In this document: piece by piece, positions 1 to 4,757 of the stretch
Layout of the letters: each line of letters begins with the position of its first letter
Position numbering within the stretch: the stretch's first letter is position 1
From: MWCM01 sp964558315
GTDB taxonomy: Bacteria > Patescibacteriota > UBA1384 > XYA2-FULL-43-10
Assembly: GCA_964558315.1 (NCBI GenBank)
Contig: CAZLCL010000017.1
Location: 1 to 17,016 of the forward strand
DNA length: 17,016 bases
Direction: 5' to 3'
Notes under the pieces: generated by a model
Seen by the model: the letters and a program-made list of their open reading frames with translations, nothing else
The model's database searches: none
What the model was told of the DNA's origin: nothing
Position numbers and translations under genes: made by a program

Positions 1-439
1 AGCAGACTCTGGCTGCATGGTCCTTCCGGTCTTCCGCTGAAATCAGGGGGCGATTATCTTTCCCGCCCGGGAACGTCCGGTTAAGGAAGGAGTGAGACTC
101 GGGAAAATCGCGGTACAACGCCCGAATCTGCTCGGCCGAAAGGTGCTGCCATGCCTTGCCCCCAAAGTCTGGGGCGTGCATGACGCCAAACTCCGCGCAT
201 TCCGACCACGCGCGGAGGAAGGGGAACTGCCGGGCGGCAGGGTTGTGGGCGTCCTTCAAGCCCACAGGAACCCCAAGGACACGGAGGAGCCCCTCGATGT
301 TGCGCGCCGCGTCGCCGCGGTGCGCGTACATGAGGGTGCTCCTCAACGAACCGGTGCTCAGGGGTTGAGCCTGTGCACCGACACTGGTGATGGCTGCCAC
401 CAGCAGCAGTACGGCAACTACGGCGGTGATCTTCTTCAT
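1..439 (-). CDS. Exported protein of unknown family, 3' end off the window
   Basis: An open frame of 146 codons runs from ATG at 439 to the left edge without a stop. The first ~25 residues are a typical Sec signal peptide: two Lys after Met, a hydrophobic core of Val, Leu and Ala, and a cleavage-like end at GAQAQ. The mature part is soluble, rich in Ala, Arg and His, has two Cys, and matches no family I recognise. The Shine-Dalgarno sequence AGGTGA lies 5 nt before the ATG and contains the stop codon of the preceding gene, so the two are probably translationally coupled. Codon use is very GC-rich in third positions, unlike genes to the right of about 2250. A longer open frame overlapping it on the same strand lacks a signal peptide and any such start context. 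Confidence 0.72.
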   Translation of the reverse strand, partial: MKKITAVVAVLLLVAAITSVGAQAQPLSTGSLRSTLMYAHRGDAARNIEGLLRVLGVPVGLKDAHNPAARQFPFLRAWSECAEFGVMHAPDFGGKAWQHLSAEQIRALYRDFPESHSFLNRTFPGGKDNRPLISAEDRKDHAARVC

Positions 440-444
440 TGTTG

Positions 445-1434
445 TCACCTAGATGAGGCACCTTCCGGTGCCGGGATGTACAGCACACTGTCACTTGCCC
501 AGATCTCACGCCAACCTTCTACCCCCCACCTGTACTCTACGCGGCCTGGTGGGAAATCCCATCTCATGGGAAGCACGGCATCTGGCGAAGGCGGTGCGAG
601 CTGATGCCCGCTCCACACTTCGACCCACTCACCGGACTCCATGTCTAGCCGTCTGACCTCGAGCCCCAGGTACTTCGGACCATCACAAACCGACGCCCGC
701 TTCTGCCGCAGATCAAACAGCGCCTTCAACGAGGCGGTCGACACGACAGGATTCGACTCCGTGCCAGTGCTGACGAGCCCTTGGGAGAGGTAGTGGGTTT
801 CGTAAACCCACATACGCGCCCAGAGATCCCAGTCAGCAGGTCCGAGAGACGGCCATGTCGCGGCAGCGATCTCACGCTGCGCCTTGATGTCGGACAAGCC
901 GGTTTCCATGCGGTCGTAGACGCGGAAACTGTCCGCGCTCCAGACCGTTTTGGAACCGACCCCTACGCTCCAGAAGAGGAACTGCAAGGACGTCTTCTTC
1001 TTCCCGCCGATCCAGATCTGCGCCCAGTTCTCGCCGCCGTTGACCGGAGCGTAGAATACATTCTCTTGCCCCGACACCGGCTTCCAGGATGACGTCACAG
1101 GGTTCAGCACTGCCTGCTCCTTATACGCTCCCTGCAGTTCCACACGGAACATGCAGTAGCGAAAGGAGTCGAGGTGCGGAACCGTGATGACACGATTACC
1201 CCCCAAGTACCAGTACTCGGCGTCGCCGCCTTCCCGGTCACTGAACCAGATCGTTACGTGCCCAGCTGGGATCTGGACACTCTTGTTGACGGTTATGACT
1301 AAGTCGAGACCATAGGAGCTTCCGCTCCACGTGCCCGCCGAAGTCGTTACGGTCTGCGCCTCCGCCGGCATCTGGGCCATTACTGCACCCAGTGCCAGCA
1401 TGATCACGACAACTGCGAGGACTTTCGCCCTCAT
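445..1434 (-). CDS. Exported protein of unknown function, beta-rich, 329 aa
   Basis: The first ~26 residues form a Sec signal peptide (basic start, Val/Leu/Ala/Met core, AEA before a probable cleavage site). The mature protein is rich in Trp, Tyr, Val and Gly with regularly alternating hydrophobic residues, as in beta-sandwich or carbohydrate-binding-like domains, but I recognise no family and no catalytic motif. The C-terminal ~100 residues read like a second beta domain. A GAGGAG Shine-Dalgarno sequence lies about 8 nt before the ATG. Further upstream, 1460-1471 would form a CCCC-UUCG-GGGG hairpin in the leader. The stop TGA is embedded in the ribosome site of the next exported gene, so the pair is probably co-translated. 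GC content is high, in contrast to the AT-rich genes further right. Confidence 0.75.
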   Translation of the reverse strand: MRAKVLAVVVIMLALGAVMAQMPAEAQTVTTSAGTWSGSSYGLDLVITVNKSVQIPAGHVTIWFSDREGGDAEYWYLGGNRVITVPHLDSFRYCMFRVELQGAYKEQAVLNPVTSSWKPVSGQENVFYAPVNGGENWAQIWIGGKKKTSLQFLFWSVGVGSKTVWSADSFRVYDRMETGLSDIKAQREIAAATWPSLGPADWDLWARMWVYETHYLSQGLVSTGTESNPVVSTASLKALFDLRQKRASVCDGPKYLGLEVRRLDMESGEWVEVWSGHQLAPPSPDAVLPMRWDFPPGRVEYRWGVEGWREIWASDSVLYIPAPEGASSR

Positions 1435-1459
1435 GGTTGATCACTCCTCATCCATAATT

Positions 1460-1471
1460 CCCCCGAAGGGG
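1460..1471 (-). other. UUCG tetraloop hairpin in the leader of the exported gene
   Basis: On the minus strand this reads four C, UUCG, four G: a very stable small hairpin about 26 nt before the start codon at 1434. No U-run follows it, so it is not a terminator for the minus strand. It may stabilise the mRNA 5' end (inference). Confidence 0.4.
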
Positions 1472-1588
1472 TAGTTTCAAACTATGTCAACGTGCTACTT
1501 CGCCCCTGCGGGCTTGTAAGCACGCTAGCGCGAAGCCGACTCATTCCTCTCCCGCTTTGGCCGCTAACGCGGCTTGGAGCGATAGATT

Positions 1589-1663
1589 GGAGTGAGACGA
1601 ATCACTATTAGCGAGTAGAAGAAGCAAGTAGATAGTAGGCTAATAAATATCGCGTCTCATTCC
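1589..1663. repeat. Nested inverted repeat, possible structured RNA
   Basis: The arms GGAGTGAGACG (1589-1599) and CGTCTCATTCC (1653-1663) are complementary except for one G-T type pair. Inside them ATTAGC and GCTAAT form a second coaxial stem, closing a purine-rich loop. There are no flanking promoter or terminator signals that I can see, and no known family. Confidence 0.35.
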
Positions 1664-1681
1664 ACACAGGTTGCTTCCCAA

Positions 1682-1712
1682 CCATTATTCTTTATTCATC
1701 ATTCATAATTCA
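1682..1712 (-). repeat. AT-rich dispersed word, divergent copy 1
   Basis: Read on the minus strand this is a run of ATGAAT/GATGAAT/AAAGAAT units ending in AATAATG. It belongs to the same family as the 31-nt words at 2434-2464 and 3914-3944, but here it is intergenic and its 5' half is rearranged. Confidence 0.6.
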
Positions 1713-1720
1713 CCTATTTT

Positions 1721-1863
1721 GTCTCCTAAGGTCTAGCCGGAAAGAGGGAGAGAAGCAGTCAAGATGAAGCCAGACCAGGCCCTCTGGTTTTCTCGGGCCC
1801 GCATTGTCAGCAACAGAGCTTCCTGCCCATAGGGTCCCCAAATCCCAGCCAGGCCTTAAGACA
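1721..1863. ncRNA. Candidate structured RNA (or MITE-like element)
   Basis: A ~143-bp GC-rich block in AT-rich surroundings has ends that pair over about 18 positions. GTCT plus TAAGGCCTGGCTGG at the right end complements the left end, with a 2-nt bulge, one C-A mismatch and two G-U pairs when read on the minus strand. After an internal loop a second stem forms between 1746-1756 and the segment around 1818-1828 (GAAGC/GCTTC plus GGG/CCC), and the centre holds GGCCC/GGGCC and CCAGA/TCTGG options. Fewer mismatches on the minus strand and a promoter at 1923-1951 favour minus. The U-run of the adjacent hairpin suits the plus strand better. I checked for 4.5S, tmRNA, RNase P and 6S hallmarks and none is convincing. 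A non-autonomous element with ~20-bp terminal inverted repeats is the main alternative. Confidence 0.45.
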
Positions 1864-1898
1864 CAAAAAACGAAGGTTCCTCCTCCGTTTTTGTTTTT
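1862..1898 (+). terminator. Rho-independent terminator-like hairpin, bidirectional A/T flanks
   Basis: The arms are AAAAACGAAGG and CCTCCGTTTTT with a 5-nt loop and one G-T pair. On the plus strand a further run of six T follows, which suits termination of a plus-strand RNA from 1721. On the minus strand the T-run is inside the stem, so it may also act, more weakly, on transcription coming from the right. Confidence 0.55.
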
Positions 1899-1922
1899 TC
1901 AACATTATTAACTAATGCTAAA

Positions 1923-1951
1923 ATCCTAGCACTTTTTTACCAATCTGTCAA
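1923..1951 (-). promoter_or_regulatory. Sigma70-type promoter with extended -10
   Basis: On the minus strand a perfect TTGACA (1951-1946) is followed after 17 nt by TAGGAT (1928-1923), preceded by TGC, an extended -10. The predicted start is near 1916. The first sequence transcribed would be the 1862-1898 hairpin and then the structured block 1863-1721; no start codon with a ribosome site lies close by. This suggests a non-coding transcript, or transcription towards the exported genes. Confidence 0.5.
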
Positions 1952-2037
1952 GTTGTCCTAGCATATACTATATTCAGAAACACTTCCAAAGAAGGCGTTC
2001 TCATTATTAAAACAAACTACCTCCAAAGGCGGTTGGG

Positions 2038-2244
2038 AAAGTTTGAGCTCAAGGGGTCTGGCCACATTTTTAACAAAATTATTGCAAACTAAAGTTTGAT
2101 CTCAGGGGGTTTGAGCCCACGCTTTTCAGCCATAGGCCGATCCGCCTCTGGCGGAAGCTTAACACTTATTCAAACTGAAGTTTGAGCTCCGTGTGTTGGA
2201 GCCCACGCTTTAGCGTGATTTATGCGAGGAAAAGTTTGAGCTTC
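2038..2244. repeat. Cluster of four degenerate repeats with palindromic cores
   Basis: The unit AAAGTTTGAGCTC, often followed by G-rich DNA and GAGCCCACGCTTT, recurs at 2038-2066, 2091-2126, 2177-2211 and (truncated) 2231-2244. Two units are preceded by the complement, giving the palindromes CAAACT-AA-AGTTTG (2085-2098) and TCAAACT-GA-AGTTTGA (2170-2185). A CCGCC/GGCGG hairpin lies between the second and third units. No gene is visible here. Confidence 0.55.
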
Positions 2245-2252
2245 GCATAAAT
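2203..2252 (-). other. Tandem hairpins just downstream of pgi
   Basis: A perfect 10-bp inverted repeat, ATTTATGCGA (2218-2227) and TCGCATAAAT (2243-2252), encloses 15 nt including a GTTTGAGC repeat. Beside it CACGC-TTTA-GCGTG forms a second hairpin. These follow the pgi stop codon within a few bases and could mark the mRNA 3' end, but there is no U-run. Confidence 0.4.
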
Positions 2253-2257
2253 GTTGT

Positions 2258-3046
2258 TTAAACAAACAAAAACAGTTTATTTAGCTCAAAGTCAGATAGA
2301 TATTTCTCGGGGTTTGCCAACAATTCCAGCTTTTCAATATATTTAGAGTAATCGTAAATAGGTAAATCTTTTAGCTCACTTAAACACACAGGGTTACTTT
2401 GCGCTTCTTTCATCTCCGGCACATCCCCATAAGCATTATTCTTTATTCTTAATTCATTATTCATCAAATAATACGCCGCTCCCCTCTTCTCCTCAAAATC
2501 ACCGTAAATTGATGAGAAATTTGCCTCCACCCAATTAGCCATTACCAAGGGTTCATCTAGTTCGTTTATAGTTACATGGCCATAAAAAGGCGGCACGAGT
2601 ATTGCCTCGCCAGCCTTAACTCGCGCCAGAATAACATCCTCTATTGCGCCCTCACGGCCATGCTTTTGCAAAATATAGGTGGCTTGCCCGCTTACAACGT
2701 AATACAGCTCCGGATATTCTACGATTGTGCCCTCTTTTACCGGATGATAGTGACCGGAGGTTTTAATAAACTCCTCTCCTAAATTGCCGGCTGGAATTAC
2801 GGTCAAATCAAACCGTTGATTGTGGCTGGTTAGTTTTTCTTTATCCTCAATTTTGTGCACGCCACGATACATAAAATAGGCAGGGTCATCACTTAGGCTC
2901 AGATTTTTATCCTTAGCTACCACTCTTAAATCCGCCATTGTGCGCACATTCATCTTCTCCAAATCCACACCCTCTCCAAACTCGAGTTTGTTATTATCTA
3001 ATAATGTTACCGGCAAACCGACACGGGGGGATAAATCAATGGACAT
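2258..3046 (-). CDS. pgi: Cupin-type glucose-6-phosphate isomerase, 262 aa
   Basis: This resembles the metal-dependent cupin phosphoglucose isomerases known from archaea and some bacteria, which interconvert glucose-6-phosphate and fructose-6-phosphate in the cytoplasm. The first cupin motif supplies H99 and H101 (SGHYH) and E113 (PELYY); the second supplies H157 (VPPFYGH), the expected metal ligands. I chose ATG at 3046 because AGGAGG lies 4 nt upstream; a GTG at 3061 would put that site inside the gene. At 262 aa it is longer than the ~190-aa archaeal enzymes, with extra residues at both ends. Residues 195-204 (MNNELRIKNN) are encoded by a dispersed 31-nt repeat in a loop after the cupin barrel, away from the metal site. 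A metal-binding sugar-phosphate isomerase of other specificity is possible. Confidence 0.8.
   Translation of the reverse strand: MSIDLSPRVGLPVTLLDNNKLEFGEGVDLEKMNVRTMADLRVVAKDKNLSLSDDPAYFMYRGVHKIEDKEKLTSHNQRFDLTVIPAGNLGEEFIKTSGHYHPVKEGTIVEYPELYYVVSGQATYILQKHGREGAIEDVILARVKAGEAILVPPFYGHVTINELDEPLVMANWVEANFSSIYGDFEEKRGAAYYLMNNELRIKNNAYGDVPEMKEAQSNPVCLSELKDLPIYDYSKYIEKLELLANPEKYLSDFELNKLFLFV
2434..2464 (-). repeat. 31-nt AT-rich word, copy 2, in frame inside pgi
   Basis: On the minus strand this reads ATGAATAATGAATTAAGAAT and then AAAGAATAATG. It differs from the copy at 3914-3944 at one base and is read in the same frame, giving MNNELRIKNN. Confidence 0.8.
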
Positions 3047-3066
3047 ATGACCTCCTAACACAATTT

Positions 3067-3151
3067 AAAAGTAATAAGTTAAAAATAATAATTTCAAGTT
3101 ATAAATTAATTAATAATTAATAAGTTAAAAGTTATAAGTTTAAGTAATAAT
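3067..3151. repeat. AT-rich word tract (ATAAGTTAAAA units)
   Basis: Between pgi and the palindromic repeats, the words ATAAGTTAAAA and AAGTTATAA recur in a nearly GC-free stretch. No gene and no terminator can be made out; it may contain the pgi promoter, but the low complexity makes any hexamer match meaningless. Confidence 0.5.
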
Positions 3152-3162
3152 TCATTATCAAT

Positions 3163-3229
3163 GTAGATTTTTTGCAACGCTTCAGAATGAAAGATATCAT
3201 AGTCATCCTGAGCTTGCGAAGGATCTTCT
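3163..3229. repeat. 67-nt imperfect palindrome, left copy
   Basis: The left half, GTAGATTTTTTGCAACGCTT and then CAGAATGA, is an inverted and diverged copy of the right half, GTCATCCTGAGCTTGCGAAG and then GATCTTCT (3202-3229). The whole unit matches 3577-3643 in the same orientation. It lies just downstream of the GIY-YIG gene. Confidence 0.75.
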
Positions 3230-3240
3230 ATTAACATATT

Positions 3241-3567
3241 CTAACTGTCATCCTGAGCTTGCGAAGGATCTTCTTCGAAAAAGTTTAAAGATAAGTCTCG
3301 CCATTGTGGGTTTATGTTAATAATTAACTCAATCTTTTTATCTCTTGTCCAGCCCTTAATTTTCTTTTCAGCAGAAATAGCCTCTCCGGCTGAATTGAAT
3401 CCTTGGTAATAAATTAACTTATTCAGATTATACTTGAATGAGAAGCCGGGAACTAATTTTCTTTTATGTTCAAGCATTCTTCGTAAAATATTATTTGTGA
3501 CACCAGTGTAAAGAACTGTTTCGTTCTTATTTGTAATTATGTAAACATAATATTGTTTCTGGCTCAT
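3241..3567 (-). CDS. GIY-YIG nuclease family protein (URI/UPF0213 type), 108 aa
   Basis: The N-terminus has the YVY...YTG pair (residues 7-9 and 20-22) that corresponds to GIY-YIG, followed by conserved Arg (R29, R30) and EHK (33-35). Downstream are the AEKKIKGW and NPQWRDL signatures of the small single-domain family related to the UvrC N-terminal nuclease. The family's cellular role is not settled; DNA cleavage is predicted from the fold. The start ATG at 3567 has no clear ribosome site and lies 10 bp inside a palindromic repeat. The last nine or so codons (DPSQAQDD and neighbours) are encoded by a copy of the flanking repeat (3247-3274), so the natural C-terminus is replaced or extended by repeat DNA. 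The gene sits alone between repeats, suggesting a mobile cassette rather than an operon member. Confidence 0.82.
   Translation of the reverse strand: MSQKQYYVYIITNKNETVLYTGVTNNILRRMLEHKRKLVPGFSFKYNLNKLIYYQGFNSAGEAISAEKKIKGWTRDKKIELIININPQWRDLSLNFFEEDPSQAQDDS
3247..3274. repeat. 28-nt half palindrome forming the end of the GIY-YIG gene
   Basis: This is identical over 28 nt to 3202-3229, only 17 nt away. It encodes the C-terminal residues of the GIY-YIG protein on the minus strand; the stop TAG lies immediately after it, at 3241-3243. Confidence 0.85.
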
Positions 3568-3576
3568 ATTGATTAA

Positions 3577-3643
3577 GTAGATTCTTCGCTACGCTTCAGA
3601 ATGACAAACTATTGTATTCATCCTGAATTTGTGAAGAATCTTC
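3577..3643. repeat. 67-nt imperfect palindrome, right copy
   Basis: The unit starts GTAGATTCTTCGCTACGCTT and ends with a diverged TCATCCTGAATTTGTGAAGA. The two halves are inverted relatives of each other. It has the same orientation as 3163-3229 and begins 10 bp upstream of the GIY-YIG start codon, so the gene is bracketed by direct copies. Confidence 0.75.
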
Positions 3644-3664
3644 GAATCCTAGAAAGTGATTGTC

Positions 3665-3719
3665 ATTTTTCATTTTGATTTTTGATTTTTAATATTGGAT
3701 TTATTGAAAGGTTGAATAT
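3665..3719. repeat. TTGATTTTTGATTTTT word tract downstream of dus
   Basis: The tandem TTGATTTT word occurs here and again inside dus at about 4079-4110. The tract ends in GGTTGAATATT, a word also found before recR near 6708-6718. Confidence 0.5.
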
Positions 3720-4757
3720 TTATAGCTCAAATCGGCTGATTATTTCCTCAATCTTCTTAACACTCTTCACCTCCACCAGCTTCATTCTTAGCTCTTTGGC
3801 ATTTGGGAGGCCTTTTGTATAGGCCAAAAGATGCTTTCGCATCTCAATTATACCACGCTCACCTTTTGTTTCCTGCGCCAACCTCGCATGCCTTAAAATT
3901 AATTCCCTTAATCCATTATTCTTTATTCGTAATTCATTATTCATAAAAATTTGAGGATTTCCAAAAGCCGCCCTGCCGATTGCCACTCCATCAAGCGCTA
4001 CTGCGCCGTTGTTAGCGCGTTCCATTGCCTCCTCGTAGCTTTGCACATCCCCGTTTCCTATGATAGCAACTTCCTTAATTTTTGATTTTTGATTCTTGAT
4101 TCTTGATTTAACATTGTAGATATTCTGCCAGCGCGCTTTTCCCTTAAACCCATCTTTATAGGTTCTGCCGTGGATAATAATGGCATCTACTCCAGCTTCA
4201 ACTAATTTTGGCGCAAAGTCTAAAATTTGCTCGTCACTGTCCCAACCGAGACGCGTTTTTACAGAAACGGGTAAATTGGTGTTCTCTTTTACTGCGCCTA
4301 CAATTTCTAGGGCCAAATCAGGGTTCTTAAGCAGGGCCGCACCATGATCGCTACCGATAACCTTATGTGCAGGACAGCCCATATTTATATCAATTCCATC
4401 AGGTTTTAGCTCTTCACTCACCCACTTTGCAGCTTTAGCAAACTTCTCGGGATATTTGCCAAAAAGCTGAACCACAAAGGGTCTTTCTTTTTGACTGAAT
4501 GACAACATCTCTGCCGTCGCCTTATTCTTCCCCTCTACAACAACCCTTCCCCCCCTGTCCATTATTCTTAATTCATTATTCTTTATTATAAACTTGCCGT
4601 AGGCAATTGCATCTGCACTAATAAGTTCGGAAATTACAATATCAGCGCCAAATTCACGGCAGAGTTGTCGAAATGCGCTATCGGTATAGCCCGCCATGGG
4701 TGCCAACACTAAAAGAGGTTTATTATCTTTTTTAGTCCAAATATTTGTCATAGTCAT
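3720..4757 (-). CDS. dus: tRNA-dihydrouridine synthase, DusB/NifR3 type, 345 aa
   Basis: This FMN enzyme reduces specific uridines of tRNA to dihydrouridine. Visible hallmarks are LAPMAGYTD (18-26), the catalytic Cys in NMGCP (C128), VKTR (166-169), HGRT (196-199) and the phosphate-binding GNGD (234-237) and IGRAAFGNP (260-268). The start ATG overlaps the cysS stop by 4 bp (ATGA), so translation is coupled to cysS. Compared with the usual spacing between conserved motifs, three extra stretches stand out: roughly residues 57-77, 216-228 and 271-282. All three are built from AT-rich dispersed words, and the first and third contain NNELRI. They fall between conserved blocks, so the enzyme is probably active. 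Which uridine position is modified cannot be told from sequence. Confidence 0.9.
   Translation of the reverse strand: MTMTNIWTKKDNKPLLVLAPMAGYTDSAFRQLCREFGADIVISELISADAIAYGKFIIKNNELRIMDRGGRVVVEGKNKATAEMLSFSQKERPFVVQLFGKYPEKFAKAAKWVSEELKPDGIDINMGCPAHKVIGSDHGAALLKNPDLALEIVGAVKENTNLPVSVKTRLGWDSDEQILDFAPKLVEAGVDAIIIHGRTYKDGFKGKARWQNIYNVKSRIKNQKSKIKEVAIIGNGDVQSYEEAMERANNGAVALDGVAIGRAAFGNPQIFMNNELRIKNNGLRELILRHARLAQETKGERGIIEMRKHLLAYTKGLPNAKELRMKLVEVKSVKKIEEIISRFEL
3914..3944 (-). repeat. 31-nt AT-rich word, copy 3, in frame inside dus
   Basis: One base differs from copy 2 (CGA instead of AGA, both Arg). It encodes MNNELRIKNN at residues 272-281 of Dus, directly after the conserved GNP block. Confidence 0.8.
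4079..4114 (-). repeat. TTGATTTTT word, in frame inside dus
   Basis: On the minus strand, repeated AATCAA units encode the residues around SRIKNQKSKI just before the GNGD phosphate-binding motif. The same word occurs between genes at 3665-3690. Confidence 0.6.
4559..4590 (-). repeat. AT-rich word, copy 4 (permuted), in frame inside dus
   Basis: The same building blocks as copies 2 and 3 occur in a shifted order; on the minus strand the word again reads AATAATGAATTAAGAATA, giving NNELRI at residues 60-65 of Dus. Confidence 0.75.

Larger units (their letters stand above)
1435..1720. other. Non-coding transition zone between GC-rich and AT-rich DNA
   Basis: I see no gene here. The stretch has several small palindromes, for example around 1571-1582 and 1528-1535. 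An 11-bp inverted repeat at 1589-1599 and 1653-1663 (one mismatch) encloses a second 6-bp pair, ATTAGC/GCTAAT. At 1682-1712 it holds a divergent copy of the AT-rich word found at 2434, 3914, 4559 and 6551. The AT-rich genome type is therefore certain from about 1682 rightwards, and any composition junction lies between about 1440 and 1680. Confidence 0.5.

Noticed and set aside
81..509. A 142-codon open frame on the minus strand overlapping both exported genes
   Set aside because: It lacks a ribosome site, has an Arg/His/Pro-rich composition typical of an out-of-frame GC-rich shadow, and collides with a frame that has a signal peptide and coupled start.
92..1092. Plus-strand open frames opposite the exported genes
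   Set aside because: They are antisense shadows of GC-rich coding DNA, without ribosome sites or recognisable domains.
1435..1495. TTGACA upstream of the exported gene as a promoter
   Set aside because: A perfect -35 exists near 1484-1489 on the minus strand, but the sequence at 16-18 nt spacing is the GC-rich hairpin, with no -10 box.
1560..1600. Integron attC site
   Set aside because: CTAACGCGG resembles part of a core site, but the matching GTTRRRY box and the paired L/R arms are missing, and no integrase is present.
1721..1863. 4.5S/SRP RNA, tmRNA or RNase P RNA
   Set aside because: The GGAA-loop SRP signature, the tRNA-like ends of tmRNA and the conserved RNase P core sequences were looked for on both strands and not found.
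2038..2252. CRISPR array
   Set aside because: Repeats are degenerate, unevenly spaced and only four; there are no cas genes.
3047..3061. GTG start at 3061 for pgi
   Set aside because: The AGGAGG ribosome site lies inside that extension and points to the ATG at 3046.
3636..3652. tRNA T-loop-like TTCGAATCC
   Set aside because: It belongs to the repeat; no acceptor stem, anticodon arm or D-arm can be formed around it.
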